A DNA stretch of 64,000 nucleotides from Actinoplanes aureus. GTDB taxonomy: Bacteria > Actinomycetota > Actinomycetes > Mycobacteriales > Micromonosporaceae. Location of the stretch: positions 1-64,000 of the forward strand of contig NZ_JADQTO010000010.1 of the NCBI RefSeq assembly GCF_015704865.1, written 5' to 3'. Shown here piece after piece: positions 45,371-54,336 of the stretch (positions are counted from its first letter, which is position 1; each line of letters begins with the position of its first letter). The position numbers and the translations under genes were made by a program. The notes under the pieces are model-generated. The model ran no database searches and had not been told where the DNA came from. It saw only the letters and a program-made list of their open reading frames with translations.

Positions 45371-45901
45371 ATGAACCCATCCGACGGCGACGAGCCCGAC
45401 GGCACCGAGCCCCTGCTCTCGGTGGCCCGGCACAGCAGCGCGGACACCCTGACCGTCGTCCTCGCCGGGGAACTCACCGCCGTTGACCGCGGACTCGACC
45501 TGCTCGGTGGCTGGCTCACCGCCCGGACCCGCCATGTCGTGGTCGACGTCGCCCGGCTCGAATTCGTCGACGTCGCCGACCTGCGCGTGCTGCTGCGCGC
45601 TCAGGACCGCTGCGCCGGCCAGCAGACGACCTTCACCCTGCTCCGGCCGTCGCCGTACCTGAGGTGGCTGGCGGAGATCAGCGACGTCAGCCCGGCCCTG
45701 ATCACCGACCTGCCGGACGACGAGCGCGACGAACGCCTCACCGACCGGGAGCTGCTGGCCGACGAACGCGACCGGCTCCTGGACGAGCGCAGCGACGCCC
45801 TCGACGCCCGGCGGGACTGGGAGGACATCCGCGAAGACCTCGTCCACCAGCGCGAACTCCGGCTGGAACGGCGCGAGCGAGACGATCGCGACGACCGGTA
45901 G
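45371..45901 (+). CDS. STAS-domain protein with charged coiled-coil tail
   Basis: A 176-residue protein. Residues 15-105 have the STAS fold pattern (TLTVVLAGELTAVD, HVVVDVARLEFVDVADLRVL). In anti-sigma-factor antagonists the phosphorylated Ser lies in the element F-x-D-S-S/A-G-L; here it reads FVDVADL, with no Ser or Thr. The C-terminal 60 residues are a very charged repeat of the type DERDRLLDER, probably a coiled coil. It is therefore either an always-on antagonist or a STAS module with another role. No strong ribosome site is seen before the ATG. It is convergent with the FAD dehydrogenase. Confidence 0.7.
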   Translation: MNPSDGDEPDGTEPLLSVARHSSADTLTVVLAGELTAVDRGLDLLGGWLTARTRHVVVDVARLEFVDVADLRVLLRAQDRCAGQQTTFTLLRPSPYLRWLAEISDVSPALITDLPDDERDERLTDRELLADERDRLLDERSDALDARRDWEDIREDLVHQRELRLERRERDDRDDR

Positions 45902-45914
45902 GCGACGTGCGGCG

Positions 45915-48719
45915 TCAGTTCGCCCGGCGGCCGTGCTCCTGGAGGAGCTGGACCAGGTGTTTGCCCTCGGCGCCGGCCAGGTCGGTGGCCTGGGTACGGC
46001 AGGAGAAGCCGTCGGCCAGCAGGATGTCGCCCTCCTCGGCCTTCTCCAGTGCGGGCAGCAGCTGCTGCTCGGCCACCTGCACCGACACCTCGTAGTGGCC
46101 GCGTTCGACGCCGAAGTTGCCGGCCAGGCCGCAGCAGCCGCCGAGTCGCTTCACCGTGGCGCCGGCCCGCTTGAGGAGTCTGGCGTCGGCATCCCAGCCC
46201 ATCACCGCGTGGTGGTGGCAGTGCGGCTGTGCGATCACCCGTACCCCGTCGAGGTTTGGTGGGGTGTAACCGTCAGTGGCGGCAAGCAGCTCGGCCACCG
46301 TCATGGTCGCCTCGGCGACCGCCCGGGCAGCGTCGTTGTCGACGAGCTCCACCGCGTCGCCGCGCAGAACGCCGGTGCAGGACGGTTCCAGGCCGACGAT
46401 CGGGATGCCCTGCTTCGCCGCTTCGTGCAGCTCGGCGACGGTGTTGCCGAGGATGCGGCGGGCGGCGTCGAGCTGGCCGGTGGAGATCCAGGTCAGGCCG
46501 CAGCACGCCGTACGGCTGGTGATCCGCGGGGCGTAACCGGCGTCGACCAGCACGTCGACGGCGGCCCGTGCGATCTCCGGGGAGAAGTGGTCGGTGAAGC
46601 TGTCCACGAACAGGATCACCGGCTTGCCGGTCCCGACCGGCTGGTAGGAGGACCGGAAGGTCTTGTCGGCGAAGGCCGGGATGTTGCGCCGCTTGTCGAC
46701 CCCGGCCAGGAAGAGGGCGAGGCCACGCAGGCCGGGCAGGCTGGTCATCAGGTTAGCCAGGCGCGGCATCCGCGATGCCAGCCGCGACCAGCGCGGCAGC
46801 CAGCCCAGCGAGTAATGCGAGCGCGGCCGCACGCGGCCCTTGAAGCTCTGATGCAGAACCTCGGACTTGTACGCCGCCATGTCGATCCCGGTCGGACAGT
46901 CCGACCCGCAGCCCTTGCAGGACAGACAGAGATCCAGGGCATCGTGTACGGCCTCCGAGCGCCAATCCGGCGCGAGGTCCCCGTCGAGCATCTCCTGGAG
47001 TACCCGAGCCCGCCCGCGGGTCGAGTCCTTCTCGTTCCTGGTGGCCAGGTACGACGGACACATCACCCCGCCGAGCACCGTGGTGTCGGCCCGGCACTTG
47101 CCCACGCCGGTGCACCGGTGCACGGCCTGGTTGAAGTCGCCGCCGTCGTGGTGGTACGCCAGGGCCAGCTTGGTGGTGACCGGCCGGGCCTGGGAGACCC
47201 GGATGTTGGCGTCCACCGGGTCCGGATCGACCAGGTTGCCGGGGTTCAGCAGGTTGTCCGGGTCGAAGGTGTGCTTGATCTGCCGGAACAGGGTCATCGC
47301 CTCGGGCGAGTACATCCGGCTCAGCAGTTCGCTGCGGGCCCGCCCGTCGCCGTGCTCGCCGGAGAGTGACCCGCCGTAGCTGACCACCAGGTCGGCGGCG
47401 TCCTCCAGGAACGCCCGGAACTTACCGGGGCCGCCCGGCTTGTCCAGCGGGAAGTCGAGGCGGACGTGCACGCAGCCGTCGCCGAGGTGCCCGTACGGCA
47501 TCGCGGACAGCCCGTGCCGCTCGGTCAGCGCGTCGAAGTCCCGCAGGTAGGCGCCGATCCGCGCGGGCGGCACCGCGGCGTCCTCCCAGCCGGCGTGCGC
47601 GGGCAGCCCGGACGGGGCGCGGCCGGCCAGCCCGGCGCCGTCCTCGCGGATCTTCCACAGCGGGGCGGCCTTCGCGGTGTCCTCGACGATCAGGGAGTCG
47701 ACCGCCTCGGCCGCCGCGACGAGCCGGGAGACCCGGTCGCGGACCTCGTCCGGATCGTCGCCGGCGATCTCCACCATCAGCCAGGCCGTGCCACCGGGCA
47801 GCGGCGGGACGGCGTCCGGGCCGCGGCGGCTCCGGACCACGTCACAGATCCGGTGGTCGAGGCCCTCGCAGGCGGTCGGCTTGAACTCCAGGATCGTCGG
47901 GATGATGTCGCCGGCGGTGCCGAAGTCCGGGTAGCCGAGCACGACGAGCGTGCGGTGCGCCGGGTCGGCGACCAGCTTCACCGTCGCCTCGGTGAGCACC
48001 GCCAGGGTGCCCTCGCTGCCGACCAGGAACTCGGTGAGGTTGAAGCCGTTCTCCGGCAGCAGGTGCTCGACCGCGTAGCCGGAGACCTGGCGCCCGAAGG
48101 TGGCGAACTCGGTGCGGCCGGTCTGCAGATTGGCGGCGATGAGTTCGCGGAGCGCGTGTGTGACCTTCTCCGCGCCCTGCAGCCGCGGCCCGGTGATCAG
48201 CTGCTCGCCGTCGATCGTGAACGCCGTCAGCGCCGCCACGTTGTCCGAGGTCCGGCCGTAGCCGAGGGTGCGCGACCCGCACGAGTTGTTGCCGATCATC
48301 CCGCCGATCGTGCAGCGGGTGTGCGTGGACGGGTCCGGGCCGAACCGCAGGCCGTACGGCTTGGCCGCCGCCTGGAGGGTGGCCTGCACCGTACCGGCCT
48401 GCACCCGCGCGGTCCGGGTCTCCGGGTCGACCTCGAGGACCCGGTTCATGTGCCGGCTGAAGTCCAGCACCAGCCCCGGTCCGATCGCGTTGCCGGCCAC
48501 CGAGGTGCCCGCGCCCCGGGCGGTGATCGGCACCCCCAGCTCACGGCACACCCGCAGGGCCGCCGCCACGTCCTCGTCGTGGCGCGGCCGCACGATCGCT
48601 TGCGGAACCACCCGGTACAGCGACGCGTCGCTCGCGTACGCCGACCGGTGCGCCGCGTCCGTCAGGATGTCGTCGACACCGGCCTGGCGCAGGAGGGTGA
48701 CGAGGTCAGCACTGGTCAC
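45915..48719 (-). CDS. FAD-linked oxidase fused to Fe-S/CCG domains (D-lactate/glycolate dehydrogenase-like)
   Basis: A 934-residue respiratory-type dehydrogenase from the GTG at 48719, which follows GGAGA. The N-terminal half is a PCMH FAD-binding domain (PITARGAGTSVAGNAIGPG, then IGGMIGNNSCGSRTLGYGRT) and a FAD-oxidase C-domain. The C-terminal half has two [4Fe-4S] motifs (around MCPSYLATRNE and CLSCKGCGSDCP) and CCG-type cysteine-rich segments (TACCGLTW, GGCCGLAGNFG). This is the Dld2/YdiJ-like class that oxidises D-2-hydroxyacids such as D-lactate and passes electrons to the respiratory chain. An alternative start at 48830 is less likely. Confidence 0.88.
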   Translation of the reverse strand: MTSADLVTLLRQAGVDDILTDAAHRSAYASDASLYRVVPQAIVRPRHDEDVAAALRVCRELGVPITARGAGTSVAGNAIGPGLVLDFSRHMNRVLEVDPETRTARVQAGTVQATLQAAAKPYGLRFGPDPSTHTRCTIGGMIGNNSCGSRTLGYGRTSDNVAALTAFTIDGEQLITGPRLQGAEKVTHALRELIAANLQTGRTEFATFGRQVSGYAVEHLLPENGFNLTEFLVGSEGTLAVLTEATVKLVADPAHRTLVVLGYPDFGTAGDIIPTILEFKPTACEGLDHRICDVVRSRRGPDAVPPLPGGTAWLMVEIAGDDPDEVRDRVSRLVAAAEAVDSLIVEDTAKAAPLWKIREDGAGLAGRAPSGLPAHAGWEDAAVPPARIGAYLRDFDALTERHGLSAMPYGHLGDGCVHVRLDFPLDKPGGPGKFRAFLEDAADLVVSYGGSLSGEHGDGRARSELLSRMYSPEAMTLFRQIKHTFDPDNLLNPGNLVDPDPVDANIRVSQARPVTTKLALAYHHDGGDFNQAVHRCTGVGKCRADTTVLGGVMCPSYLATRNEKDSTRGRARVLQEMLDGDLAPDWRSEAVHDALDLCLSCKGCGSDCPTGIDMAAYKSEVLHQSFKGRVRPRSHYSLGWLPRWSRLASRMPRLANLMTSLPGLRGLALFLAGVDKRRNIPAFADKTFRSSYQPVGTGKPVILFVDSFTDHFSPEIARAAVDVLVDAGYAPRITSRTACCGLTWISTGQLDAARRILGNTVAELHEAAKQGIPIVGLEPSCTGVLRGDAVELVDNDAARAVAEATMTVAELLAATDGYTPPNLDGVRVIAQPHCHHHAVMGWDADARLLKRAGATVKRLGGCCGLAGNFGVERGHYEVSVQVAEQQLLPALEKAEEGDILLADGFSCRTQATDLAGAEGKHLVQLLQEHGRRAN

Positions 48720-48875
48720 GCGATCTCCAAGGCTGTCGGGTGCTGTTCCGCCTTGGGCGGGTGCGGCGGTGAACCTGCCTGGGACGTCGCCGACATGGTA
48801 GTCGCCGCTCCGCCGCAGGCCGTACAGCACTAAGGAGACTGTGAAGTCAGCGATACGACCGGCGGCTCCCGGTTG

Positions 48876-49427
48876 TCAGCTCTCCGCCCGCCGTGCCCGG
48901 AAAGCGATCATATTCATCCGATTTCCGCACCGTACGCTGCAGAAACGCTTGGAACCGTTGCGGGACAGATCGAGGAAGACCCCGGTGCAGTCGTCGGCGC
49001 CGCAGACCCGGAGCCGGCCCGTCTCCTTGGTCCGGATGACGTCGACGAGCGCGAGCGCGGCCTCCACCCGGATCCGCTCGGCGAGCGGTGCGTCCGGCTC
49101 GGTGGCGTGCAGGTGCCAGTCCGAGCCGTCGTGGCGGGTCAGGTACGGCAGCGCCCGGGCCTCGCGCAGCATGCGGTTGACGGCCTCGACGGCGTCGTCC
49201 CGACCCAGCGTCCACGCCCGGCGCAGCTGCCCGCGGGCCTCCCGGACCGCCGCCAGCTCGGCCTGGTCCCGGTCGATGCGCCCCGAGTAGCCGTAGCGGG
49301 CCAGCAGGTCGGTGAGCTGGTCGACGGTGACGAGTTCGTCGGCGCCGGAGCGGGACGCGTCCGCCTCGGTGTTGACGAGTGCGACGACGAACTCCAGCGC
49401 CTCCTCGGCGTCAGGGGCAAAAAGCAA
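48876..49427 (-). CDS. CGNR zinc-finger protein, likely transcriptional regulator
   Basis: A 183-residue ABATE/CGNR protein. The N-terminal domain (about 1-130) is the helical stress-response region, and the C-terminal zinc finger reads CGADDCTGVFLDLSRN then RFCSVRCGNR. The CGNR motif and the Cys spacing are intact. Such proteins are probable stress-linked regulators in actinobacteria. It is divergent from an EamA exporter with 69 bases between starts, and the perfect palindrome at 49467-49479 lies in that gap, which suggests it controls the exporter and itself. Confidence 0.88.
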   Translation of the reverse strand: MLFAPDAEEALEFVVALVNTEADASRSGADELVTVDQLTDLLARYGYSGRIDRDQAELAAVREARGQLRRAWTLGRDDAVEAVNRMLREARALPYLTRHDGSDWHLHATEPDAPLAERIRVEAALALVDVIRTKETGRLRVCGADDCTGVFLDLSRNGSKRFCSVRCGNRMNMIAFRARRAES

Positions 49428-49466
49428 TTTGACTCCTCACGGGACCCGGCCTAGCGTCAGGGACGA

Positions 49467-49479
49467 AGCTAATTTAGCT
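49467..49479. promoter_or_regulatory. Palindrome between CGNR and EamA genes
   Basis: AGCTAA and TTAGCT are perfect inverted arms around one T. It lies 40 bases before the CGNR start and 17 bases before the EamA start, in an AT-rich spot in otherwise GC-rich DNA. It is a candidate operator for the CGNR protein. Confidence 0.5.
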
Positions 49480-49496
49480 CATGACAGGGGATAGCC

Positions 49497-50558
49497 GTGA
49501 AGCTCTCGCAGCAGTCCGTCGGCCTGGTCGCCGCGGTGACCTCGGCGGCCACCTTCGCCACGTCCGGCGCGTTCATCAAACCGCTGCTCGAGGCCGGCTG
49601 GTCGCCGGCCGCCGCGGTCACCGCCCGCGCCCTGCTCGGTGGGACCCTGCTGCTGCCGTTCGTGCTGTTGTCGCTGCGCGGCCGCTGGGACGCGCTGTGG
49701 CGGGCGCGCTGGCGGGTGGCCGGGATGGGCGTCATCGCCGTCGCGTTCACCCAGCTCGCCTACTTCGCGGCCATCCACCGCATCCCGGTCTCCACCGCGC
49801 TGCTGGTGGAATACCTGGCACCCCTGCTGCTGGTGCTCTGGGCGTGGGCGGCCACCCGGCGGATGCCGCGGCCGGCCGTGCTCCTCGGTTCGGCGCTCGC
49901 GATCGGCGGCCTGGTCCTGGTGATCGGCCCCGGTGCGTTGCAGGCGGTCGATCCGATCGGCATCGTGCTCGCGTTCGCCGCCGCGATCGGCTGCGCGGTC
50001 TACTTCGTGGTCGCCGCGCGCCCCGCCGACGGTCTGCCCCCGGTGGCGCTGGCCGGCACCGGCCTGCTGCTGGGCGGCCTCACCCTCGGCACCGCCGGGG
50101 CGATCGGGCTGGTGCCGCTCCGGGTGACCCTCGAGGACGTGCACCTGCTCGGCTCGTCGGCGCCGTGGTGGGTGCCGCTGACGGTGGTCGCGGTCTTCGC
50201 CACCGCGATCGCGTACGCCTCGGGGATCTTCGGATCGAGCCGGCTCGGTTCGCGCCTCGCGTCGTTCGTCGGCCTGCTCGAGGTGGTCTTCGCCTCGATC
50301 TTCGCCTGGCTGGTGGTGGATGAGGCGCTCACGCCGCTGCAGATGGTCGGTGGCGCGCTCATCCTGGCCGGCATCGCCGCCATCCCGGGCGAGCCGGTCG
50401 CGGCGAAAGCCACACCCGAGCCGGCCGTGCCGGTGGCCGCCGGCGCGGCTGTGACCGCCGCGCCGGCGGCTCACGACGAGATCCGGTCGCCGGTCTGCTC
50501 GGCCATGGCGGAGGCCCACTCGTCGGACCATTTGCCGAGCGGGCGCAAGGCCCGGTAG
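49497..50558 (+). CDS. EamA/DMT-family exporter
   Basis: A 353-residue membrane protein with ten hydrophobic segments in the duplicated five-helix EamA pattern. The first copy starts VGLVAAVTSAATFATSGAFIK and the second starts VDPIGIVLAFAAAIGCAVYF. Members export metabolites such as amino acids or drugs. The last 60 residues are a Pro/Ala-rich tail of low complexity, and the final 88 bases overlap the 3' end of the convergent HxlR gene, so the tail may be poorly constrained. It starts with GTG. Confidence 0.88.
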   Translation: MKLSQQSVGLVAAVTSAATFATSGAFIKPLLEAGWSPAAAVTARALLGGTLLLPFVLLSLRGRWDALWRARWRVAGMGVIAVAFTQLAYFAAIHRIPVSTALLVEYLAPLLLVLWAWAATRRMPRPAVLLGSALAIGGLVLVIGPGALQAVDPIGIVLAFAAAIGCAVYFVVAARPADGLPPVALAGTGLLLGGLTLGTAGAIGLVPLRVTLEDVHLLGSSAPWWVPLTVVAVFATAIAYASGIFGSSRLGSRLASFVGLLEVVFASIFAWLVVDEALTPLQMVGGALILAGIAAIPGEPVAAKATPEPAVPVAAGAAVTAAPAAHDEIRSPVCSAMAEAHSSDHLPSGRKAR

Positions 50559-50827
50559 GCGCCGTGGCCGAGCTCGGTCAGGGAGTAGCTGGTGTCCGGC
50601 TGCTGCTCGACCAGGTGGGCGCCGAGCAGTTCGGTGAGCCGTTGCCGCAGGACGCTGGAGGACATGTTGTCGCAGCGTTGCTGGAGGGCGCGGAAGCCGA
50701 CCGGGCCGTGCCGCAGCTCCCAGATGATGCGCAGGTTCCATCGGCGGCCGAACAGGTCGAGTGCCGCCATCAGCGGGCGGCCGGTGCTCGAACCGCGTAC
50801 CGGCTGTCCCGGCCTGGGCACCGCCAT
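50471..50827 (-). CDS. HxlR-family transcriptional regulator
   Basis: A 118-residue winged-helix regulator from the ATG at 50827, which follows GGAGAGGGG; longer in-frame starts exist at 50881 and 50920. The HxlR domain is clear (LDLFGRRWNLRIIWELRHG, FRALQQRCDNMSSSVLRQRL, then LTELGHGAYRALRPLGKW). It lacks the N-terminal Cys seen in redox-sensing HxlR proteins. It is convergent with and overlaps the EamA gene and could regulate it or the divergent small gene at 50963. Confidence 0.85.
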   Translation of the reverse strand: MAVPRPGQPVRGSSTGRPLMAALDLFGRRWNLRIIWELRHGPVGFRALQQRCDNMSSSVLRQRLTELLGAHLVEQQPDTSYSLTELGHGAYRALRPLGKWSDEWASAMAEQTGDRISS

Positions 50828-50962
50828 CGCGTACCGCCCCTCTCCGATGCTTCGACACACCGTACCGGCCGGGCGCTTCATGATCAGCTGGTGAGGGTTA
50901 GCCCGGCCGAGAGTGGGCACAACTCTGGTGGAACCACAACCGTCACACCCAGGGAGGCCACG

Positions 50963-51232
50963 ATGACCACCTACGACAGCACTGTCGGTGCCCGACAGAA
51001 CATCGCCGCAGGTACCGACGTCGACGCCACCCAGGATCGGCTGACCGGCTCGCGGCTGAAGAGCGCTACCACCCAGGCGGGCGAGACCGTGCGCAAGCGG
51101 CCCGCCGTCGCCTCGGCCACCGCTCTGGGGCTCGCGGCCGTCACCGCGGCCGGTGTGATCGGCGGTCGCAAGATCGCTCAGGCACGCCGTCCGCGCAGCC
51201 GCTGGCAGCGCATGCTCGACCGGGTGCGGTGA
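50963..51232 (+). CDS. Small membrane-associated hypothetical protein
   Basis: An 89-residue protein with ATG preceded by GGGAGG. It is hydrophilic at first (TTYDSTVGARQNIAAGTDVD), then has one hydrophobic segment (about 48-68, AVASATALGLAAVTAAGVIGG) and a strongly basic end (RRPRSRWQRMLDRVR). No family recognised. It is divergent from the HxlR gene and is followed by a bidirectional terminator. Confidence 0.55.
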   Translation: MTTYDSTVGARQNIAAGTDVDATQDRLTGSRLKSATTQAGETVRKRPAVASATALGLAAVTAAGVIGGRKIAQARRPRSRWQRMLDRVR

Positions 51233-51244
51233 CGAACAGTAGTT

Positions 51245-51277
51245 GATGGGCCGTGGCCGGTTCGGCCGCGGCCCATC
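51245..51277. terminator. Bidirectional terminator between convergent genes
   Basis: A 14-bp stem (GATGGGCCGTGGCC against GGCCGCGGCCCATC, one mismatch) with a short loop lies between the stops at 51232 (plus) and 51282 (minus). Confidence 0.75.
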
Positions 51278-51281
51278 GCTG

Positions 51282-53105
51282 TCACCGGCGCTGTTCGGCC
51301 TGCTGAATGGCCCAGGCCGCGTTGATCAGGCCGAGATGGCTGAACGCCTGGGGGAAGTTGCCGAGCAGCTCACCGGTGTCCGGGTCGACCTCCTCGGCGA
51401 GCAACCCCACGTCGTTGGCGTAACCGGCGGCACGCGCGAACACCTCCCGGGCCCGTTCCGGCTGCCCCGCCATCGCCAGGGCGTGTGCCAGCCAGAAGGT
51501 GCACAACAGGAAAGTGCCCTCGCCCCCGGTCAGACCGTCGACCCCGTCCTCGGTGCGATACCGGTAGACCAGCCCACGCTCGTCGGTGAGCCGGTCGGCG
51601 ATCGCCTCGATGGTGGCCAGCATGCGCGGGTCGCCGGCGGGCAGGAAACCGACGATCGCCATCATCAGGTTCGACGCGTCCAGGGTGCCGGAGCCCGGGT
51701 ACTGGGTGAAGGCCCCGGCGGAGTCACTCCAGCCGTCCCGCAGGACGGCCCGCCGGATCTCCTCCTTGGCGGCGGTCCACGCCGCCACCCGGTCGCCGGC
51801 GTGCAGGCGGTCCGCCAGCTTCACGGCCCGGTCGAGCGCGACCCAGCACATCACCTTCGAGTAGACGAAGTGCCGGGGTTCGCCGCGTACCTCCCAGATG
51901 CCCTGGTCCGGCTGCCGCCAGCGGCGAGCGGCGGCGTCGGCGAGCGCGACCAGGAAACCGCGCATGTCGTCGTCCATGTCGGTGATCTGGTCGGCGAGCC
52001 GGTGGGCGGCACCGAGCAGTTCGCCGTAGACGTCGATCTGCTCCTGCCGCCAGGCGTCGTTGCCGGCCCGGACCGGGCGGCTGTCGCGCCAGCCGGACAG
52101 GTGCGGCAACGTACGCTCGGTGAGATCGTGCTCGCCGCCGACCCCGAACATGATCTGGAGAGGCGTGCCCTCGCCGACAGCGCCGGCCGCCGCGGTGGTC
52201 AGGAACGCGAAGAAGTCGTTCGCCTCGTCCGGGCAGGCGGCCACCCACAAGGCCTCCATGGTGAAGCTGGCGTCGCGCACCCACGAGTACCGGTAGTCCC
52301 AGTTACGGGCGCCGCCGGGCTGCTCGGGCAGCGAGGTGGTGGCGGCCGCGACGATGGCGCCGGTCGGCTGGAAGGTCAGGGCCTGAAGGACCCGGCCGCT
52401 GTGCCGTACCAGGTCACGCCACGGGCCGTCGTAGTTCTGGTGCAGGTCCGACCAGGACCGCCACGCCGCCACCGTCGCGGCCAGCCGGTCCGCCAGCTCG
52501 TCCGGCGACCAGATCCGCGCCGGCTTCGCCTCCAGCGTCGAGCGGTGCATCGAGAACCGTACGGTCTCGCCGGCCCGGAGCGTGAACCGTGCGGTGGCGG
52601 TGGAGTCGGCCAGGTCGAGCGGGACCGGGCTGGACAGGACCAGCCACTCGGCGCCGCCTCGCGCGGTCACCCCGCCGTCGACGTGGGACAGCAGTGGCCG
52701 CAGCAGGCCGTACTCGGGGCGCGGCTGGTAGCTCACGTTCATGTCGGTCTGCCCGGTGAGCCCGGTGACACTGCGGATCAGCAGGTGCGGTACGCCACGG
52801 CCCAGCTCGTGCCCGTGGTTGTCCGGCCCCATCGTCAACGCGTCGGTCACGCTCACCGCACCGGTAGCGGTCCGAAAGGTGGTCTCCAGCACCAGGGTGC
52901 GGTCGAGATAGCGGCGGGTACCGGTGTATTCGCCGGCCGGCGAGATCGACCAGTGGCCGGCCCCGGGGTCGAGCAGCCGGCCGAACACCGACGGGCTGTC
53001 GAACCGGGGACAGCACAACCAGTCGATCGATCCGCCGGTGGTGACCAGGGCGGCGGAGTGGCGATCGGACAGCAGCGCGTGCGCGGCGATCGGCAGGCTG
53101 CTCAT
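51282..53105 (-). CDS. GH15-family glucoamylase/trehalase-like glycosidase
   Basis: A 607-residue protein without a signal peptide. The N-terminal 240 residues are the beta-sandwich common in bacterial GH15 enzymes (SIDWLCCPRFDSPSVFG). The (alpha/alpha)6 barrel has NWDYRYSWVRDASFTM and, near the end, GGEGTFLLCTFW, both typical of the catalytic region. The family includes glucoamylase, glucodextranase and mycobacterial-type trehalase; intracellular location favours trehalose or glycogen-derived substrates, not extracellular starch. The ATG at 53105 overlaps the upstream regulator stop by four bases. Confidence 0.88.
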   Translation of the reverse strand: MSSLPIAAHALLSDRHSAALVTTGGSIDWLCCPRFDSPSVFGRLLDPGAGHWSISPAGEYTGTRRYLDRTLVLETTFRTATGAVSVTDALTMGPDNHGHELGRGVPHLLIRSVTGLTGQTDMNVSYQPRPEYGLLRPLLSHVDGGVTARGGAEWLVLSSPVPLDLADSTATARFTLRAGETVRFSMHRSTLEAKPARIWSPDELADRLAATVAAWRSWSDLHQNYDGPWRDLVRHSGRVLQALTFQPTGAIVAAATTSLPEQPGGARNWDYRYSWVRDASFTMEALWVAACPDEANDFFAFLTTAAAGAVGEGTPLQIMFGVGGEHDLTERTLPHLSGWRDSRPVRAGNDAWRQEQIDVYGELLGAAHRLADQITDMDDDMRGFLVALADAAARRWRQPDQGIWEVRGEPRHFVYSKVMCWVALDRAVKLADRLHAGDRVAAWTAAKEEIRRAVLRDGWSDSAGAFTQYPGSGTLDASNLMMAIVGFLPAGDPRMLATIEAIADRLTDERGLVYRYRTEDGVDGLTGGEGTFLLCTFWLAHALAMAGQPERAREVFARAAGYANDVGLLAEEVDPDTGELLGNFPQAFSHLGLINAAWAIQQAEQRR

Positions 53106-53770
53106 CCCGTCCCACCTCCCGTGCCGGTCAGCGCCACGCAGCACCGGCCCGGGTCCGGTGCCAGGACGGCCTGCCGGTCGGTGACTCGCATACCGGTCAG
53201 CAGGCCGGCCAGGAAGGCCTGGTTGAGGCCGCAGATCAGGGCGGTGTGCGCGCCGGCGAGGGCGTGGAACGGGCAGTTGCGCAGCAGCACCTCACCACCG
53301 GCGGCCTCCGGTTCGTAGCCGAGGCCGGTCAGCGCCTCCGGCAGGGCCGCTCCCCCGGCGGCACAGGCGGCGCCGAGGTCGTGGCCGCGCTGGTGAGCGT
53401 GCCGGGAGGCGGCGGCGTCGGCGTGCGCCGGGTCGTCGTCGACCGCGGCGGCGAGGATCTCGGCGATCAGCTGGTAGCGGCGTTCCGGCACGGTCACGGT
53501 GACGCCGTCGCCGGTGGCCTCGTAGACCTTCGGGGTACGGCCGCGGCCGCGCGGGCGGTCGCCGGGTGCCTCGTAGCGGGCGGTGAGCAGGCCGGCGTCC
53601 ACGAGCTTGTCGAGGTGGAAGGCGGCCAGGCCACGGGACATGCCGGTGGTGGCGGCGGCCTCGTCGCGGGCGACCGGGCGGCCGGCGCGGCGGACGGCGT
53701 CGTACAGGGCACGGCGGGAGGAGTCCAGCAGTGCCGCGGCGGCGGTCCACGGATCGGGTGTGTGCACCAT
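53102..53770 (-). CDS. SufR-like winged-helix regulator with conserved cysteines
   Basis: A 222-residue regulator. The N-terminal ArsR/DeoR-like winged helix (DEAAATTGMSRGLAAFHLDKL) is followed by a C-terminal domain with Cys166 (NCPF), Cys180 (ICGLN) and Cys210-Cys211 near the end. Three separated Cys positions in this order match the [4Fe-4S] ligands of SufR-like repressors. No suf genes are adjacent. Its stop overlaps the GH15 start by four bases, and its start is 80 bases from the divergent membrane-protein/flavin-reductase operon, which is a likely target. Iron-sulfur binding is inferred. Confidence 0.75.
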   Translation of the reverse strand: MVHTPDPWTAAAALLDSSRRALYDAVRRAGRPVARDEAAATTGMSRGLAAFHLDKLVDAGLLTARYEAPGDRPRGRGRTPKVYEATGDGVTVTVPERRYQLIAEILAAAVDDDPAHADAAASRHAHQRGHDLGAACAAGGAALPEALTGLGYEPEAAGGEVLLRNCPFHALAGAHTALICGLNQAFLAGLLTGMRVTDRQAVLAPDPGRCCVALTGTGGGTG

Positions 53771-53850
53771 CAGCGATTATCACCAACCCTCGTTAGTGGA
53801 AATCTTACGTGGCCCGGGTCCAGGATGGTGAATAACACCAGCGGTCGTTG

Positions 53851-54336
53851 ATGAAAATGCTGGAGGTCACCGTGGACGGTCACCCGCTGCACCCGGCGCT
53901 CGTCGCGGTGCCGATCGGCGCCTGGATCGCCAGCTTCGTCTTCGACATCGCCTCCCACCTGGTGGGCGACCCGGGATTCCTGGTCACGGGGGCGCGGTGG
54001 CTGATCGGGATCGGGGTGCTGGGCGCCGTGGCGGCGGCGCTGGCCGGTGTCCTGGACCTGCTCACCCTGCGCGCGGGCACCCGGGTGTTCCGGGTCGCCG
54101 TGACTCACATGGCGATCAACGGGACTGTCGTCGTCGCGTACGCCATCGGGTTTCTCTGGCGCGCGACCAGCGACCAAGCCGGCGGCGAACCGGTCGGCTG
54201 GGGTCCGCTCGCGTTGTCCGCGGCAAGCCTGGCCGGACTGACCGCCGGCGGATATCTGGGCGGAGAACTGGCCTACCGCTACGGAGTGCGGGTGGCCGCC
54301 GAGGCGATTCAGCAGCACACGAAGGAGGGTTCCTGA
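53851..54336 (+). CDS. DUF2231 membrane protein
   Basis: About 161 residues with four membrane helices. The start is uncertain: TTG 53848, ATG 53851 and ATG 53857 are close together without a clear ribosome site, so the transcript may be leaderless. The N-terminal DGHPLHPALVAVPIGAW and the four-helix pattern match the DUF2231 family, whose conserved His residues may bind heme or metal. It overlaps the next gene as TGATG. It is the first gene of a three-gene set ending with a flavin reductase. Confidence 0.8.
   Translation: MKMLEVTVDGHPLHPALVAVPIGAWIASFVFDIASHLVGDPGFLVTGARWLIGIGVLGAVAAALAGVLDLLTLRAGTRVFRVAVTHMAINGTVVVAYAIGFLWRATSDQAGGEPVGWGPLALSAASLAGLTAGGYLGGELAYRYGVRVAAEAIQQHTKEGS

Noticed and set aside
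45915..48830. Longer start of the FAD dehydrogenase at 48830
   Set aside because: The extra 37 residues have no family similarity, and the GTG at 48719 has a GGAGA ribosome site directly before it.
53776..53835. Possible inverted repeat TTATCACCA / TGGTGAATAA between the SufR-like gene and DUF2231
   Set aside because: The arms match only with a one-base gap and are about 40 bases apart, so I cannot claim an operator.
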